A DNA stretch of 64,000 bases from Aphanothece sacrum FPU1 (GTDB taxonomy: Bacteria > Cyanobacteriota > Cyanobacteriia > Cyanobacteriales > Microcystaceae): NCBI RefSeq assembly GCF_003864295.1, contig NZ_BDQK01000006.1, positions 62,001 to 126,000 on the forward strand, written 5' to 3'. A model generated the notes under the pieces. That model had not been told where the DNA came from and made no database searches. It saw only the letters and a list, made by a program, of their open reading frames with translations. This document shows, piece after piece, positions 29,007 through 38,087 of the stretch. The position numbers and the translations under genes are program-made. The first letter of the stretch is position 1. Every line of letters starts with the position of its first letter.

Positions 29007-29810
29007 ATGATTGATCAAACCCCTATTAGGTTACTTGCACCACAACTAATTAAAAAAGATTTACCTTTATTAATTTATTTACCGGGAATGGATGGAACCG
29101 GAGAATTATTCTACAAACAAATTAAATTTTTATCTCCATTTTTTTCTATTTATTGTTTATCAATTTCCCGTTATAATCGCAGTAATTGGCATCAATTAAC
29201 TGAAGAAATGATTAAATTAATCGAAAAAGAAATTAAAGAAAATAATTTAGACAAAGGTGTTTATTTATGTGGAGAATCTTTTGGAGGATGTTTGGCGATA
29301 AAAGTAGCTTTAGCTGCTCCTAAATTAGTTGAAAAAATGATTTTAATTAATCCTGCTTCATCCTTTAATAAACGTCCTTGGCTAAGTTTAGGTGTGGAGT
29401 TAACTCAATGGATACCTGATTTTGTCCATCAGAATTCAACTCTAGGGTTTTTACCTTTTTTAGCAGCATTAAATAGAATCGAAAGACCAGATAGACAAGC
29501 CTTATTAAAAGCCATGCAATCTGTACCTAAAGAAATTGTCAGTTGGCGAATTTCCTTGCTTAGAGATTTTCAAGTCGAGCAAGAAGAATTAAAATCTTTA
29601 ACTCAACCGATTTTAACCATAGCTAGTCATAAAGATCAATTATTACCATCTGTAGAAGAAGGACAAGAATTAGTAAGTTATTTTGTCAGGGGAAACTTGA
29701 CAATTTTGCCCCATAGTGGTCATGCTTGCTTATTAGAAACCGAGGTAAATTTAGGGAAAATGTTACATAAACATGATTTTTTACCAACACAAATGAATTA
29801 TGAATTATGA
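29007..29810 (+). CDS. Alpha/beta hydrolase
   Basis: This 267-residue alpha/beta-hydrolase has the oxyanion strand YLPGMDGTGELF, the nucleophile elbow GESFGG (Ser about 91) and the catalytic histidine in HSGHACLLE. The acid is probably the Asp in SHKDQLLP. It resembles cyanobacterial esterases related to plastid phytyl-ester synthases, but the substrate is not readable. Its last codons run into the AATTATG repeat that begins the 108-bp array, so the C terminus may vary between strains. Confidence 0.85.
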   Translation: MIDQTPIRLLAPQLIKKDLPLLIYLPGMDGTGELFYKQIKFLSPFFSIYCLSISRYNRSNWHQLTEEMIKLIEKEIKENNLDKGVYLCGESFGGCLAIKVALAAPKLVEKMILINPASSFNKRPWLSLGVELTQWIPDFVHQNSTLGFLPFLAALNRIERPDRQALLKAMQSVPKEIVSWRISLLRDFQVEQEELKSLTQPILTIASHKDQLLPSVEEGQELVSYFVRGNLTILPHSGHACLLETEVNLGKMLHKHDFLPTQMNYEL

Positions 29811-31101
29811 ATTATAAATTATAAATTATGAATTTCAATCCTTTAAGGGATTTCTGCCTTCTGCCTAGCAGTGTTAAAATAAGTAGACGTAGACAAGCCC
29901 ATGTTAATTAAATTATGAATTATAAATTATAAATTATGAATTTCAATCCTTTAAGGGATTTCTGCCTTCTGCCTAGCAGTGTTAAAATAAGTAGACGTAG
30001 ACAAGCCCATGTTAATTAAATTATGAATTATAAATTATAAATTATGAATTTCAATCCTTTAAGGGATTTCTGCCTTCTGCCTAGCAGTGTTAAAATAAGT
30101 AGACGTAGACAAGCCCATGTTAATTAAATTATGAATTATAAATTATAAATTATGAATTTCAATCCTTTAAGGGATTTCTGCCTTCTGCCTAGCAGTGCTA
30201 AAATAAGTAGACGTAGACAAGCCCATGTTAATTAAATTATGAATTATAAATTATAAATTATGAATTTCAATCCTTTAAGGGATTTCTGCCTTCTGCCTAG
30301 CAGTGCTAAAATAAGTAGACGTAGACAAGCCCATGTTAATTAAATTATGAATTATAAATTATAAATTATGAATTTCAATCCTTTAAGGGATTTCTGCCTT
30401 CTGCCTAGCAGTGCTAAAATAAGTAGACGTAGACAAGCCCATGTTAATTAAATTATGAATTATAAATTATAAATTATGAATTTCAATCCTTTAAGGGATT
30501 TCTGCCTTCTGCCTAGCAGTGCTAAAATAAGTAGACGTAGACAAGCCCATGTTAATTAAATTATGAATTATAAATTATAAATTATGAATTTCAATCCTTT
30601 AAGGGATTTCTGCCTTCTGCCTAGCAGTGTTAAAATAAGTAGACGTAGACAAGCCCATGTTAATTAAATTATGAATTATAAATTATGAATTATGAATTTC
30701 AATCCTTTAAGGGATTTCTGTCTTCTGCCTAGCAGTGTTAAAATAAGTAGACGTAGACAAGCCCATGTTAATTAAATTATGAATTATAAATTATGAATTA
30801 TGAATTTCAATCCTTTAAGGGATTTCTGTCTTCTGCCTAGCAGTGTTAAAATAAGTAGACGTAGACAAGCCCATGTTAATTAAATTATGAATTATAAATT
30901 ATGAATTATGAATTTCAATCCTTTAAGGGATTTCTGTCTTCTGCCTAGCAGTGTTAAAATAAGTAGACGTAGACAAGCCCATGTTAATTAAATTATGAAT
31001 TATAAATTATGAATTATGAATTTCAATCCTTTAAGGGATTTCTGTCTTCTGCCTAGCAGTGTTAAAATAAGTAGACGTAGACAAGCCCATGTTAATTAAA
31101 T
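29797..31101. repeat. Twelve tandem copies of a 108-bp unit
   Basis: The marker ATGAATTTCAATCC recurs at 29828 and every 108 bp to 31016, twelve times with no length change. Copies differ only at a few sites. Copies 1-3 and 8 read CAGTGTTAAA with CTGCCTTCTG, copies 4-7 read CAGTGCTAAA, and copies 9-12 read CTGTCTTCTG with a changed AT tract. There are no unique spacers, so it is not CRISPR. Stops occur in each frame examined. It fills the gap between the hydrolase and secA. Confidence 0.97.
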
Positions 31102-31149
31102 AAGGGCAACTGGACAATCTAGAGGTAAAATTAATAATAAAAAATACCT

Positions 31150-33960
31150 ATGCTTAAAACTCTATTTGGCGATCCCAATACCCGTAAAGTTAAGAAATTC
31201 CAACCTATCGTAGCAGATATCAATGCGATCGAGGAAGATATTAAGATATTATCTGATGCACAACTCAAGCATAAGACGGTCGAATTTAGAGAAGCTTTAG
31301 ACAAAGCCAGAAACGACGACGAATTAAACGATATTTTAGACGAAATTCTCCCGGAAGCGTTCGCTGTAGTCAGAGAAGCAGGTATACGCGTCTTAGGTAT
31401 GCGACATTTTGATGTACAGTTACTAGGTGGAATGGTACTCCATAAAGGGCAAATTGCGGAAATGAAAACAGGGGAAGGAAAAACCCTGGTAGCAACCCTT
31501 CCCGCTTATCTCAATGGTTTAACCTCAAAAGGAGTCCATATCGTCACCGTTAACGACTATTTGGCCCGTCGGGACGCAGAATGGATGGGACAAGTTCATC
31601 GTTTCTTAGGGTTAACAGTAGGACTGATTCAGTCAGGAATGAACCCGGATGAACGTAAAAAAAATTATGCTTGTGACATCACTTATACCACTAACAGTGA
31701 ATTAGGATTTGACTATTTAAGGGATAATATGGCCACGGCTATGGCTGAAGTGGTACAACGTCCCTTTAACTACTGTATTATTGACGAAGTAGACTCAATT
31801 CTAATTGACGAAGCCCGTACCCCTCTCATTATCTCAGGACAAGTAGAACGACCCACAGAAAAATATCTCAAAGCTGCCGAAATAGGCAGAAAATTGATAA
31901 AACAAGAAAGTGAAGACGAACCACAAGATTATGAAGTTGATGAAAAAGCCCGTAACGTTTTAATGACTGATAAAGGCTTTGAAAAAGCAGAACAATTATT
32001 AAAAGTTGAAGACTTATATGATCAAGAAAATCCTTGGGCCCACTATATCTTTAATGCCATAAAAGCTAAAGAATTATTCGTTAAAGATGTCAATTATATT
32101 GTTCGTAATAAGGAAGTTGTTATTGTTGATGAATTTACCGGACGGGTACTCCCCGGAAGACGGTGGAGTGATGGACTTCATCAGGCCATAGAAGCTAAAG
32201 AAGGAGTTCCTATTCAACGCGAAACCCAAACTTTAGCTACCATTACTTATCAAAATTTCTTTCTGTTGTACCCTAAACTATCGGGAATGACCGGAACGGC
32301 TAAAACTGAAGAAACAGAACTTGAAAAAGTTTACAACCTCCAAGTAACAATTATTCCGACAAACCGACCCTCCAAACGTTATGATTGTGCGGATGTGGTC
32401 TACAAAACAGAAAACGCTAAGTGGCAAGCGATCGCCTCAGATGTGGAACAAGAACATATCGTAGGTCGTCCCATTCTCGTAGGAACTACCAGTGTAGAAA
32501 AATCAGAAGTTCTCTCAAAATTGCTTAAAGAACGAAATATCCCCCATAATCTTCTTAATGCCCGTCCCGAAAACGTGGAACGCGAATCAGAAATTGTGGC
32601 CCAAGCGGGACGCAAAGGGGCCGTTACTATTGCCACAAACATGGCAGGACGAGGAACAGATATTATTTTAGGAGGTAACGCAGATTATATGTCCCGTCTG
32701 AAAATTCGGGAATTTCTGATGCCTCAAATTGCTATGCCTGAAGATGATAATCTCATGGCAGGAATGGAAGGAAATGGGGGATCTCGTCGTCCTCAAGGGT
32801 TTGGCAAAGAAACTACTAAAAAGAAAAACTGGCGGCCCTCGGATATGAATATCTTTCCGACTCAGTTAAAGGCCGAAACAGAAACTAAGCTAAAAGAGGC
32901 AGTTAAAGTTGCTGTGGAAGAATATGGACAACAAAGTTTATCTGAACTAGAAGCAGAAGAAAAAATTGCGATCGCGGCGGAAAATGCCCCTACTGATGAT
33001 CCTGCAATTGCCAAATTACGGGAAATTTATAAGCAAATTCGTCAAGAATATGAAGTCGTTACGAAAACAGAACACGCTGAAGTAGTGGAATTAGGTGGTT
33101 TATATGTGACCGGAACAGAACGCCACGAATCTCGACGTATTGACAACCAATTACGAGGAAGGGCAGGAAGACAAGGAGATCCAGGGTCTACTCGCTTCTT
33201 TTTGAGTTTAGAAGACAATCTATTACGGATTTTTGGTGGAGATCGCGTGGCCGGTCTAATGAATGCTTTCCGGGTTGAAGAAGATATGCCTATTGAATCA
33301 TCAATGTTGACTCGTTCTCTAGAAGGGGCCCAGAAAAAAGTCGAAACGTTTTATTATGACACCCGTAAACAGGTGTTTGAATATGATGAAGTGATGAATA
33401 ATCAACGTCGGGCCATTTATGCAGAACGTCGTCGGGTACTTGAAGGGTTAGATCTCAAAGAACAGGTACTTCAATATGCAGAAAAGACGATGGATGAAAT
33501 TGTCGATGCTTATGTAAACCCGGAGTTACCCCCTGAAGAATGGGATGTAGGAAACTTGGTTAATAAGGTGAAGGAATTTGTTTATCTGTTGCAAGATATC
33601 ACGGCCAAAGATATGGATGATATGACGGTTAGTGAGATGAAAATCTTTCTCCATGAAGAAGTTCGTAAGGCCTATGATATCAAAGAAAATGAGGTAGATA
33701 GGGTACGACCCGGACTAATGCGAGAAGCAGAAAGATTCTTTATTCTCCAACAAATTGATACCCTTTGGCGTGAACATCTTCAGTCAATGGATGCCTTACG
33801 GGAGTCTATTGGGTTACGAGGATATGGACAAAAAGATCCTTTGATTGAATATAAACAAGAGGGTTACGAAATGTTCTTAGAAATGATGATCGATATCCGT
33901 CGTAATGTGGTTTATTCCTTGTTCCAATTCCAACCTCAAGGACAACCTCAAACCGTCTAG
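31150..33960 (+). CDS. secA: Preprotein translocase ATPase SecA
   Basis: This 936-residue motor drives proteins through SecYEG in plasma and thylakoid membranes. Walker A is MKTGEGKT, and the DEAD-type Walker B lies in [17 protein letters not shown]. The second nucleotide domain has [10 protein letters not shown] and the arginine-finger region [13 protein letters not shown]. The helical scaffold and two-helix finger are in [20 protein letters not shown]. It lacks the C-terminal zinc motif of E. coli SecA, ending QPQGQPQTV as in other cyanobacteria. Confidence 0.98.
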   Translation: MLKTLFGDPNTRKVKKFQPIVADINAIEEDIKILSDAQLKHKTVEFREALDKARNDDELNDILDEILPEAFAVVREAGIRVLGMRHFDVQLLGGMVLHKGQIAEMKTGEGKTLVATLPAYLNGLTSKGVHIVTVNDYLARRDAEWMGQVHRFLGLTVGLIQSGMNPDERKKNYACDITYTTNSELGFDYLRDNMATAMAEVVQRPFNYCIIDEVDSILIDEARTPLIISGQVERPTEKYLKAAEIGRKLIKQESEDEPQDYEVDEKARNVLMTDKGFEKAEQLLKVEDLYDQENPWAHYIFNAIKAKELFVKDVNYIVRNKEVVIVDEFTGRVLPGRRWSDGLHQAIEAKEGVPIQRETQTLATITYQNFFLLYPKLSGMTGTAKTEETELEKVYNLQVTIIPTNRPSKRYDCADVVYKTENAKWQAIASDVEQEHIVGRPILVGTTSVEKSEVLSKLLKERNIPHNLLNARPENVERESEIVAQAGRKGAVTIATNMAGRGTDIILGGNADYMSRLKIREFLMPQIAMPEDDNLMAGMEGNGGSRRPQGFGKETTKKKNWRPSDMNIFPTQLKAETETKLKEAVKVAVEEYGQQSLSELEAEEKIAIAAENAPTDDPAIAKLREIYKQIRQEYEVVTKTEHAEVVELGGLYVTGTERHESRRIDNQLRGRAGRQGDPGSTRFFLSLEDNLLRIFGGDRVAGLMNAFRVEEDMPIESSMLTRSLEGAQKKVETFYYDTRKQVFEYDEVMNNQRRAIYAERRRVLEGLDLKEQVLQYAEKTMDEIVDAYVNPELPPEEWDVGNLVNKVKEFVYLLQDITAKDMDDMTVSEMKIFLHEEVRKAYDIKENEVDRVRPGLMREAERFFILQQIDTLWREHLQSMDALRESIGLRGYGQKDPLIEYKQEGYEMFLEMMIDIRRNVVYSLFQFQPQGQPQTV

Positions 33961-33971
33961 GATTGAACGCA

Positions 33972-34001
33972 CCCCATCTAAATCAAAGATTATAGATGGG
34001 G
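33972..34001 (+). terminator. Hairpin after secA
   Basis: CCCCATCTA pairs with TAGATGGGG across a 12-nt loop 11 nt after the secA stop. It is nearly base-for-base the hairpin found after atpC at 4831-4860, loop included. The following T tract is poor. Confidence 0.6.
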
Positions 34002-34011
34002 ATTTATTGCT

Positions 34012-34110
34012 CTCCCGTACCTGTGGTGATAAGTAAAGCTTATAATTCCTAGGGTGGGTTAGACTATGAATTATGAATTATAAATTATAAATTGGGATTT
34101 TATAGACCCA
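34012..34110. repeat. Direct repeat, left copy (shared with 37667-37743)
   Basis: The stretch starting TCTCCCGTACCTGTGGTGAT and ending GGGATTTTATAGACCCAAT recurs at 37667-37743 in the same orientation. This copy has an extra GGTGGGTTAGAC insert and AT heptamers. The two copies bracket the IS607 element and ccs1. Confidence 0.8.
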
Positions 34111-34118
34111 ATACAATA

Positions 34119-34305
34119 TTGCTCGGTTAAGCTGCAAAACATTCTGGAGATGGGGGGTGTGGGAGGTGTGGGAGGTGTGGGGAGCAATCTTGCAATAGTC
34201 AGGTTTTTATCTTCCCCTTCTTCCCCTTCTTGTCCCCCTTCCCACCCTTCCCACCCTTCCCTATCCCTGCCTCAACCGACTTTTTTTGTTAACCGAGCAG
34301 TATTG
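34119..34305. repeat. Inverted repeat around G-rich and C-rich 9-bp microsatellites
   Basis: AATATTGCTCGGTTAA (34119-34134) and TTAACCGAGCAGTATT (34290-34305) are inverted arms with one mismatch. Between them are a GGGAGGTGT run (period 9) and TTCCCCTTC/TTCCCACCC runs (period 9). Those runs are themselves complementary in character and could extend the stem. A short frame through this repeat is not a gene. Confidence 0.75.
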
Positions 34306-34387
34306 GGGAGCAATCCTTTAGTCCTCGGTTTGCGGTATAACACGGAATAATTTGATATAATAAGACAGTTGATTTGAGGAAGTCAAA

Positions 34388-34993
34388 ATACCTAAGTATG
34401 TCAAGCCAAGAGAAGCAGCAGCTATCCTTGGAGTTCATATCAGAACTTTATCCAAGTGGGAACAAGAAAGCAAAATACAAGCAATCAAAACTCCATCAGG
34501 ACAAAGACGATACGATATTGAGTCCTACCAAGGAAAATTTATTTCATCAGCTAGAAATACCGTTATTTACGCCCGTGTCAGTAGTAGAGGACAACAAGAA
34601 GATCTCGCTCGTCAAGTCAAAGCAATCAAAGAAAGATATCCAAGCGCAGAAATTGTTAGCGAGATCGCAGGAGGACTCAACTTCAAAAGAAAAAAACTTC
34701 TTGCCTTATTGGAACGAGTTATGTCAGGAACTATCGGAACAATTGTTGTCGCTCACAAAGACAGATTGGCAAGATTTGGGTTCGATTGGCTTAACTGGTT
34801 CTGTCAGCAATTTGACTGTACAATCGTGGTTCTCAACGAGACAAACCTTTCTCCAGAAGCAGAAATGGTTGAAGACATCCTTGCTATCCTCCACTGCTTC
34901 TCAAGCAGATTGTATGGACTCAGAAAATATAAAACTCAGATCAAGAAAGATCAAGATTTACCCCACTCCAGAACTCAAAATAATGTGGAATAA
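34388..34993 (+). pseudogene. tnpA: IS607 serine-recombinase transposase with lost start codon
   Basis: This frame encodes a full-length (201-codon) IS607 TnpA. A MerR-like helix-turn-helix (YVKPREAAAILGVHIRTLSK, GQRRYD) is followed by the serine-recombinase core, with the catalytic Ser65 in YARVSSRGQ and DRLARFGFDWL. The expected start is ATA at 34388, 7 nt after a GAGGA ribosome site (34376-34380). No ATG, GTG or TTG exists between the upstream stop (34370) and that point. The next TTG is at 34709, inside the catalytic domain. It is therefore probably silent, or weakly expressed from ATA. Confidence 0.8.
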
Positions 34994-36065
34994 ATGGGCA
35001 GCTGCTTGTCGATATTGTTTCAATCAAGCTATTGCTTATCAGAAAAAAAACGGCAGGATGGGTAAAACTAAATTAAGGAATATTATCATGCAGTCAAACC
35101 TACCTGAGTGGGTAAAAGAAACACCATGTCATATAAGACAGAATGCTATTTTTGATGCTCACCAGGCTTACACCGCGAGTAAAGATTGTAAGTTTAGAAA
35201 TTGCCATGCCCCTCGACAAACTATTAAGTTTAATAACAGTAATTTTGCTCAGGGAAAATGGTATCCGAACGTAACAAAAGGGTTAGAGTTTGAATCGTCG
35301 GAACCTATCCCCTTAAAAAATGCTTACGCAACCCAGTTAATCAAAAGTAAGTCGGGTGAATGGTTTGCCGTCTTTTTAAACTCCGTTGAGCAAGCCGAAA
35401 ACTCAAACAATAATATAATTAGTTTAGATCCTGGTGTTAGAACATTTTTAACTGGGTTTGATGGGCAACGGTTTATTGAGATTGGGCAAAAGGATATTGG
35501 GAAAATCAATCGACTCTGTTCTTACCTAGATGATTTAATGAGTCGAACAAGCCAATCAAAAGGGCATCAAAAAGCGATTAGGAGAAAAGCCGCTAGTAAA
35601 TTACGAACTCGGATTAAAAACCTAGTTGATGAATGCCATAAGCAAACAGCAAATTATCTAACTAAAAACTACGGGATGATCTTATTACCAACTTTTGAAA
35701 CGTCAAAAATGACCAAAAAGAATAAACGAAAAATAAGAACAAAAACCGCCCGTCAGATGTTAACTTGGTCACATTATCGATTTAAGCAAGTATTAAAAGA
35801 CAAAGCTGAGTTGAATGGCAGTAAAGTTATTGATGTAACTGAAGAATTCACCAGCAAAACTTGTACGAAGTGTGGTCATGTACATCAAAAACTAGGCGGT
35901 TCAAAAATCTTTAAATGCCCTGAATGTGGACATACCTTAAATCGAGACTTTAATGGTGCTTTGGGAATCATGCTCAAAGCTTTGTCGGATACGACCTTTA
36001 CCATTGTCAAAGATGGTAATGCTATTGTTGCACAATACAGTGATATACCGTGTTGTACCGCATAA
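34914..36065 (+). CDS. tnpB: TnpB RNA-guided nuclease of the IS607 element
   Basis: This 383-residue TnpB (OrfB/IS1341 type, ancestor of Cas12) keeps its RuvC-like site: Asp172 in LDPGVRTF, Glu262 in PTFETSKM and Asp345 in NRDFNGAL. The zinc finger uses CTKC (317-320) and CPEC (335-338). Studied TnpBs cut DNA using an RNA made from the element's right end. Its frame stays open 180 codons upstream through tnpA, but those residues are out-of-frame tnpA. I start at the ATG at 34914, giving family-like length and an 80-nt overlap with tnpA. Confidence 0.9.
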   Translation: MDSENIKLRSRKIKIYPTPELKIMWNKWAAACRYCFNQAIAYQKKNGRMGKTKLRNIIMQSNLPEWVKETPCHIRQNAIFDAHQAYTASKDCKFRNCHAPRQTIKFNNSNFAQGKWYPNVTKGLEFESSEPIPLKNAYATQLIKSKSGEWFAVFLNSVEQAENSNNNIISLDPGVRTFLTGFDGQRFIEIGQKDIGKINRLCSYLDDLMSRTSQSKGHQKAIRRKAASKLRTRIKNLVDECHKQTANYLTKNYGMILLPTFETSKMTKKNKRKIRTKTARQMLTWSHYRFKQVLKDKAELNGSKVIDVTEEFTSKTCTKCGHVHQKLGGSKIFKCPECGHTLNRDFNGALGIMLKALSDTTFTIVKDGNAIVAQYSDIPCCTA

Positions 36066-36094
36066 ATGTATCAGTCACCGATGCCCCAATACTG
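35960..36094 (+). ncRNA. Candidate omega/re-RNA at the TnpB right end
   Basis: TnpB guide RNAs normally span the 3' end of tnpB and the element's right end, with the guide read from flanking DNA. By position this is where such an RNA would lie. The sequence contains the inverted end blocks but no hairpin strong enough to define its limits. Confidence 0.3.
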
Positions 36095-36120
36095 TTAATC
36101 TGACAAGATATTGTTAGATA

Positions 36121-37473
36121 CTAACAGGTTTTTAGTAGGTGGTCTAAGATGGCTAATAATTCTCTCTCAAAACTTACTTGGGCCCGGTTTGTTTTGCCAC
36201 CTAAATAACAGCGATCGCCTTCTTGTAAGACCCAAATTTGGGAATGAGAAACATAACTCATGATCACTCCTGCCATTAATAAAGCAAACCCGGTATAAAC
36301 AAAGGGAATACCTGGATCTGCTTTAATTTGCAGTCCAGTACTACCAATTAATTCGTGAATTTTTAACCTTACGCCATTAATTTCAACGGCCATACCAGGA
36401 CGAATGGCACTGTAGAGATTGCCCTTATTATCATAAACTATCATGGTTCCTTGTAAGTCTTTGGCTAAGAGAGAAACCCCCTCACTTAAATCGGGTTTTG
36501 TGGGAATCCAAGTTCCCCATATTTTCCCTTGTCCATTAGTGTTTAAAGGGGCAATAGGAATCTGAAGAATAGGACTATTATTAATTTGAACTTTAACGGC
36601 ATAAATTGACCAATCTGTTTGATAAAAGGTCACACCTTTATACCGTAAAGGTTGATTAACATAAATAGTTTTTCTGTCTAATTCTTGTCCTTGATTATTA
36701 ATTACAGATAGATCAGAATAAAATTGGTCAATATTGCCATTAGGAGTATAATCAATCCAAAATCTGTTAACTTTAATTCCCCAATCTGTAGGGATTTGAG
36801 CGGTAGATAAGGGGCCAGCTTCGATAATATTTTTTACCTGAAAAGCAGCACCACTAGGAATCATTTCTTGAGCTAAAAATCCGGTTAATGCTCCCCAAAT
36901 TGATCCCCCTAAAATCATTAACATAGAAGCATGGACTATAATGGGGCCAATTTTCCCAATGATTCCTTTACGGGCATAAAGACTATTGTTTTCTTGAAAA
37001 ATTTTATAACCTCGCTTTTCTAGGAGAGGAGCAATAGAAGATAATGTATTAATATCTAATTGGGTGCTTAATGCTAATTTTTCAAATTGACGAGGTTGCT
37101 GATAAAAAGCCCATCGTCTAGCGGCTTTTAATGCCGGAAATTGACGGTTAAAGGTACAAGCGGTTAAACTACTTCCTAATAAAACTAATAAAGATAAAAA
37201 CCACCATGTACTATATACATGGTTTAAGCCAACTAATAAAATTACTTTCCAGGTTAAAAAGCCAAATAAAGCGGGGGATTCAGGATAGTTTTTTTGATAA
37301 AATGGTAGAGTTTCTGCTTGTTCAATGACCGTTCCACTAATACTAAATAAGGCAATAATTAATAAGAGAATAATAGCTAAACGTAAATCAGAAATTATTT
37401 TTACTAGATAGCGAAATGCTTGTCGCCACAAAGATAAAAAATCTGTTGGGGTTGATGAATCCGAAGCTGTCAT
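36121..37473 (-). CDS. ccs1: Cytochrome c biogenesis protein Ccs1/ResB
   Basis: This 450-residue thylakoid-membrane protein belongs to the system II haem-handling complex that attaches haem to c-type cytochromes on the lumen side. ResB features are three N-terminal helices (one in [18 protein letters not shown]), a large lumenal domain with [12 protein letters not shown], and a last helix ([19 protein letters not shown]). The partner thiol transporter ccdA is at 40285-41025 on the same strand. The PEP-CTERM genes lie between them. Confidence 0.93.
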   Translation of the reverse strand: MTASDSSTPTDFLSLWRQAFRYLVKIISDLRLAIILLLIIALFSISGTVIEQAETLPFYQKNYPESPALFGFLTWKVILLVGLNHVYSTWWFLSLLVLLGSSLTACTFNRQFPALKAARRWAFYQQPRQFEKLALSTQLDINTLSSIAPLLEKRGYKIFQENNSLYARKGIIGKIGPIIVHASMLMILGGSIWGALTGFLAQEMIPSGAAFQVKNIIEAGPLSTAQIPTDWGIKVNRFWIDYTPNGNIDQFYSDLSVINNQGQELDRKTIYVNQPLRYKGVTFYQTDWSIYAVKVQINNSPILQIPIAPLNTNGQGKIWGTWIPTKPDLSEGVSLLAKDLQGTMIVYDNKGNLYSAIRPGMAVEINGVRLKIHELIGSTGLQIKADPGIPFVYTGFALLMAGVIMSYVSHSQIWVLQEGDRCYLGGKTNRAQVSFERELLAILDHLLKTC

Positions 37474-37666
37474 AAATCTAAAATTTAATCTTTCAGGATT
37501 TTTGAGTCTAATTTCTATTATATCGCATTAAGAACTCAGCCATTAAGCCGATGTAGGGGTCAACGGCCGTCATTGGTGTCAACTTAGTTCCAAATGCCAA
37601 CAGGCTAAAGTCTGTGGCTATACAAACAAAGCCCGACGAGCGCGGACTTTTATTAACATTAGCCTC

Positions 37667-37743
37667 TCCCGTACCTGTGGTAATAAGTAAAGCTTATAAA
37701 TTATAAATTATAAATTATAAATTGGGATTTTATAGACCCAATA
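37667..37743. repeat. Direct repeat, right copy (shared with 34012-34110)
   Basis: TCTCCCGTACCTGTGGTAAT to GGGATTTTATAGACCCAAT, same orientation as the left copy but with only AT heptamer units between. The gap 37474-37784 also holds a partial GGGGTCAACGGCCGT palindrome at 37556-37570. No gene is seen in it. Confidence 0.8.
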
Positions 37744-37870
37744 TCGTAAACAATCAAAGTCATTAAAGTTGCATCAGTCCTAGTTTAGGCTTTATTTTGT
37801 TTATTATTTTTGCCAAGTTTACACTTGAAGAAAGAACCGAAACCAAAAGCAGCACCAGCACCAAGCATGG

Positions 37871-38029
37871 TTAAAGGTTCAGGAACCCATTAATGTAGGA
37901 TTGGACATCGTACAATCGTTGTCCAGCTTCATTTTTAATGCTTTTGATTTTTCCTTCGTCGGCATATTTTCTTAATGTATTGGGATGAAAACCCAAAATT
38001 TCAACAGCTTTTCGTAATGGAACAAACAT
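37871..38029 (-). CDS. Truncated IS607 TnpA: HTH domain only
   Basis: This 52-residue reading frame (MFVPLRKAVEILGFHPNTLR...) is the MerR-like DNA-binding head of an IS607 transposase, ending GQRLYDVQSYI. It then runs into host PEP-CTERM sequence in another frame and stops. The catalytic domain and tnpB are gone. It is probably a relic, though a free HTH peptide could still bind element ends. Confidence 0.75.
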   Translation of the reverse strand: MFVPLRKAVEILGFHPNTLRKYADEGKIKSIKNEAGQRLYDVQSYINGFLNL

Positions 38030-38087
38030 TCGCTGATTTGTTAGCGTTTGTTAGTTAATGTTAGCAAAATGGTAGCTAGTTGTCAAC
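37888..38087 (-). mobile_element. 200-bp IS607-family relic inside a PEP-CTERM gene
   Basis: The insert begins on the minus strand after TATGAG and ends before GTTCCTGAACC. Joining the flanks restores TATGAGGTTCCTGAACC, which would encode YEVPEP, in frame with the sorting signal. Both junctions fall at a GG dinucleotide, the known target of IS607. Only the left end and the first 46 or so codons of tnpA remain. Confidence 0.75.

Larger units (their letters stand above)
34298..36094 (+). mobile_element. IS607-family element (tnpA + tnpB)
   Basis: The roughly 1.8-kb element carries a serine-recombinase transposase and a TnpB nuclease. Its ends match in inverted orientation in two blocks: CAGTATTGGGG (34298-34308) with CCCCAATACTG (36084-36094), and TGCGGTATAACACGG (34331-34345) with CCGTGTTGTACCGCA (36048-36062, one mismatch). 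Block spacing is 22 and 21 nt. Exact ends are uncertain because IS607 elements make no target duplication. It lies between secA and ccs1. Confidence 0.85.

Noticed and set aside
29797-31101. CRISPR-like array
   Set aside because: The repeats are contiguous 108-bp units with no variable spacers and no cas genes nearby.
34150-34350. A 66-residue Gly/Pro/Ser-rich protein
   Set aside because: It is a translation of 9-bp microsatellites inside an inverted repeat.
34374-36065. A single 563-residue TnpB-like protein
   Set aside because: The first 180 codons are the wrong frame of tnpA. The family starts near the ATG at 34914.
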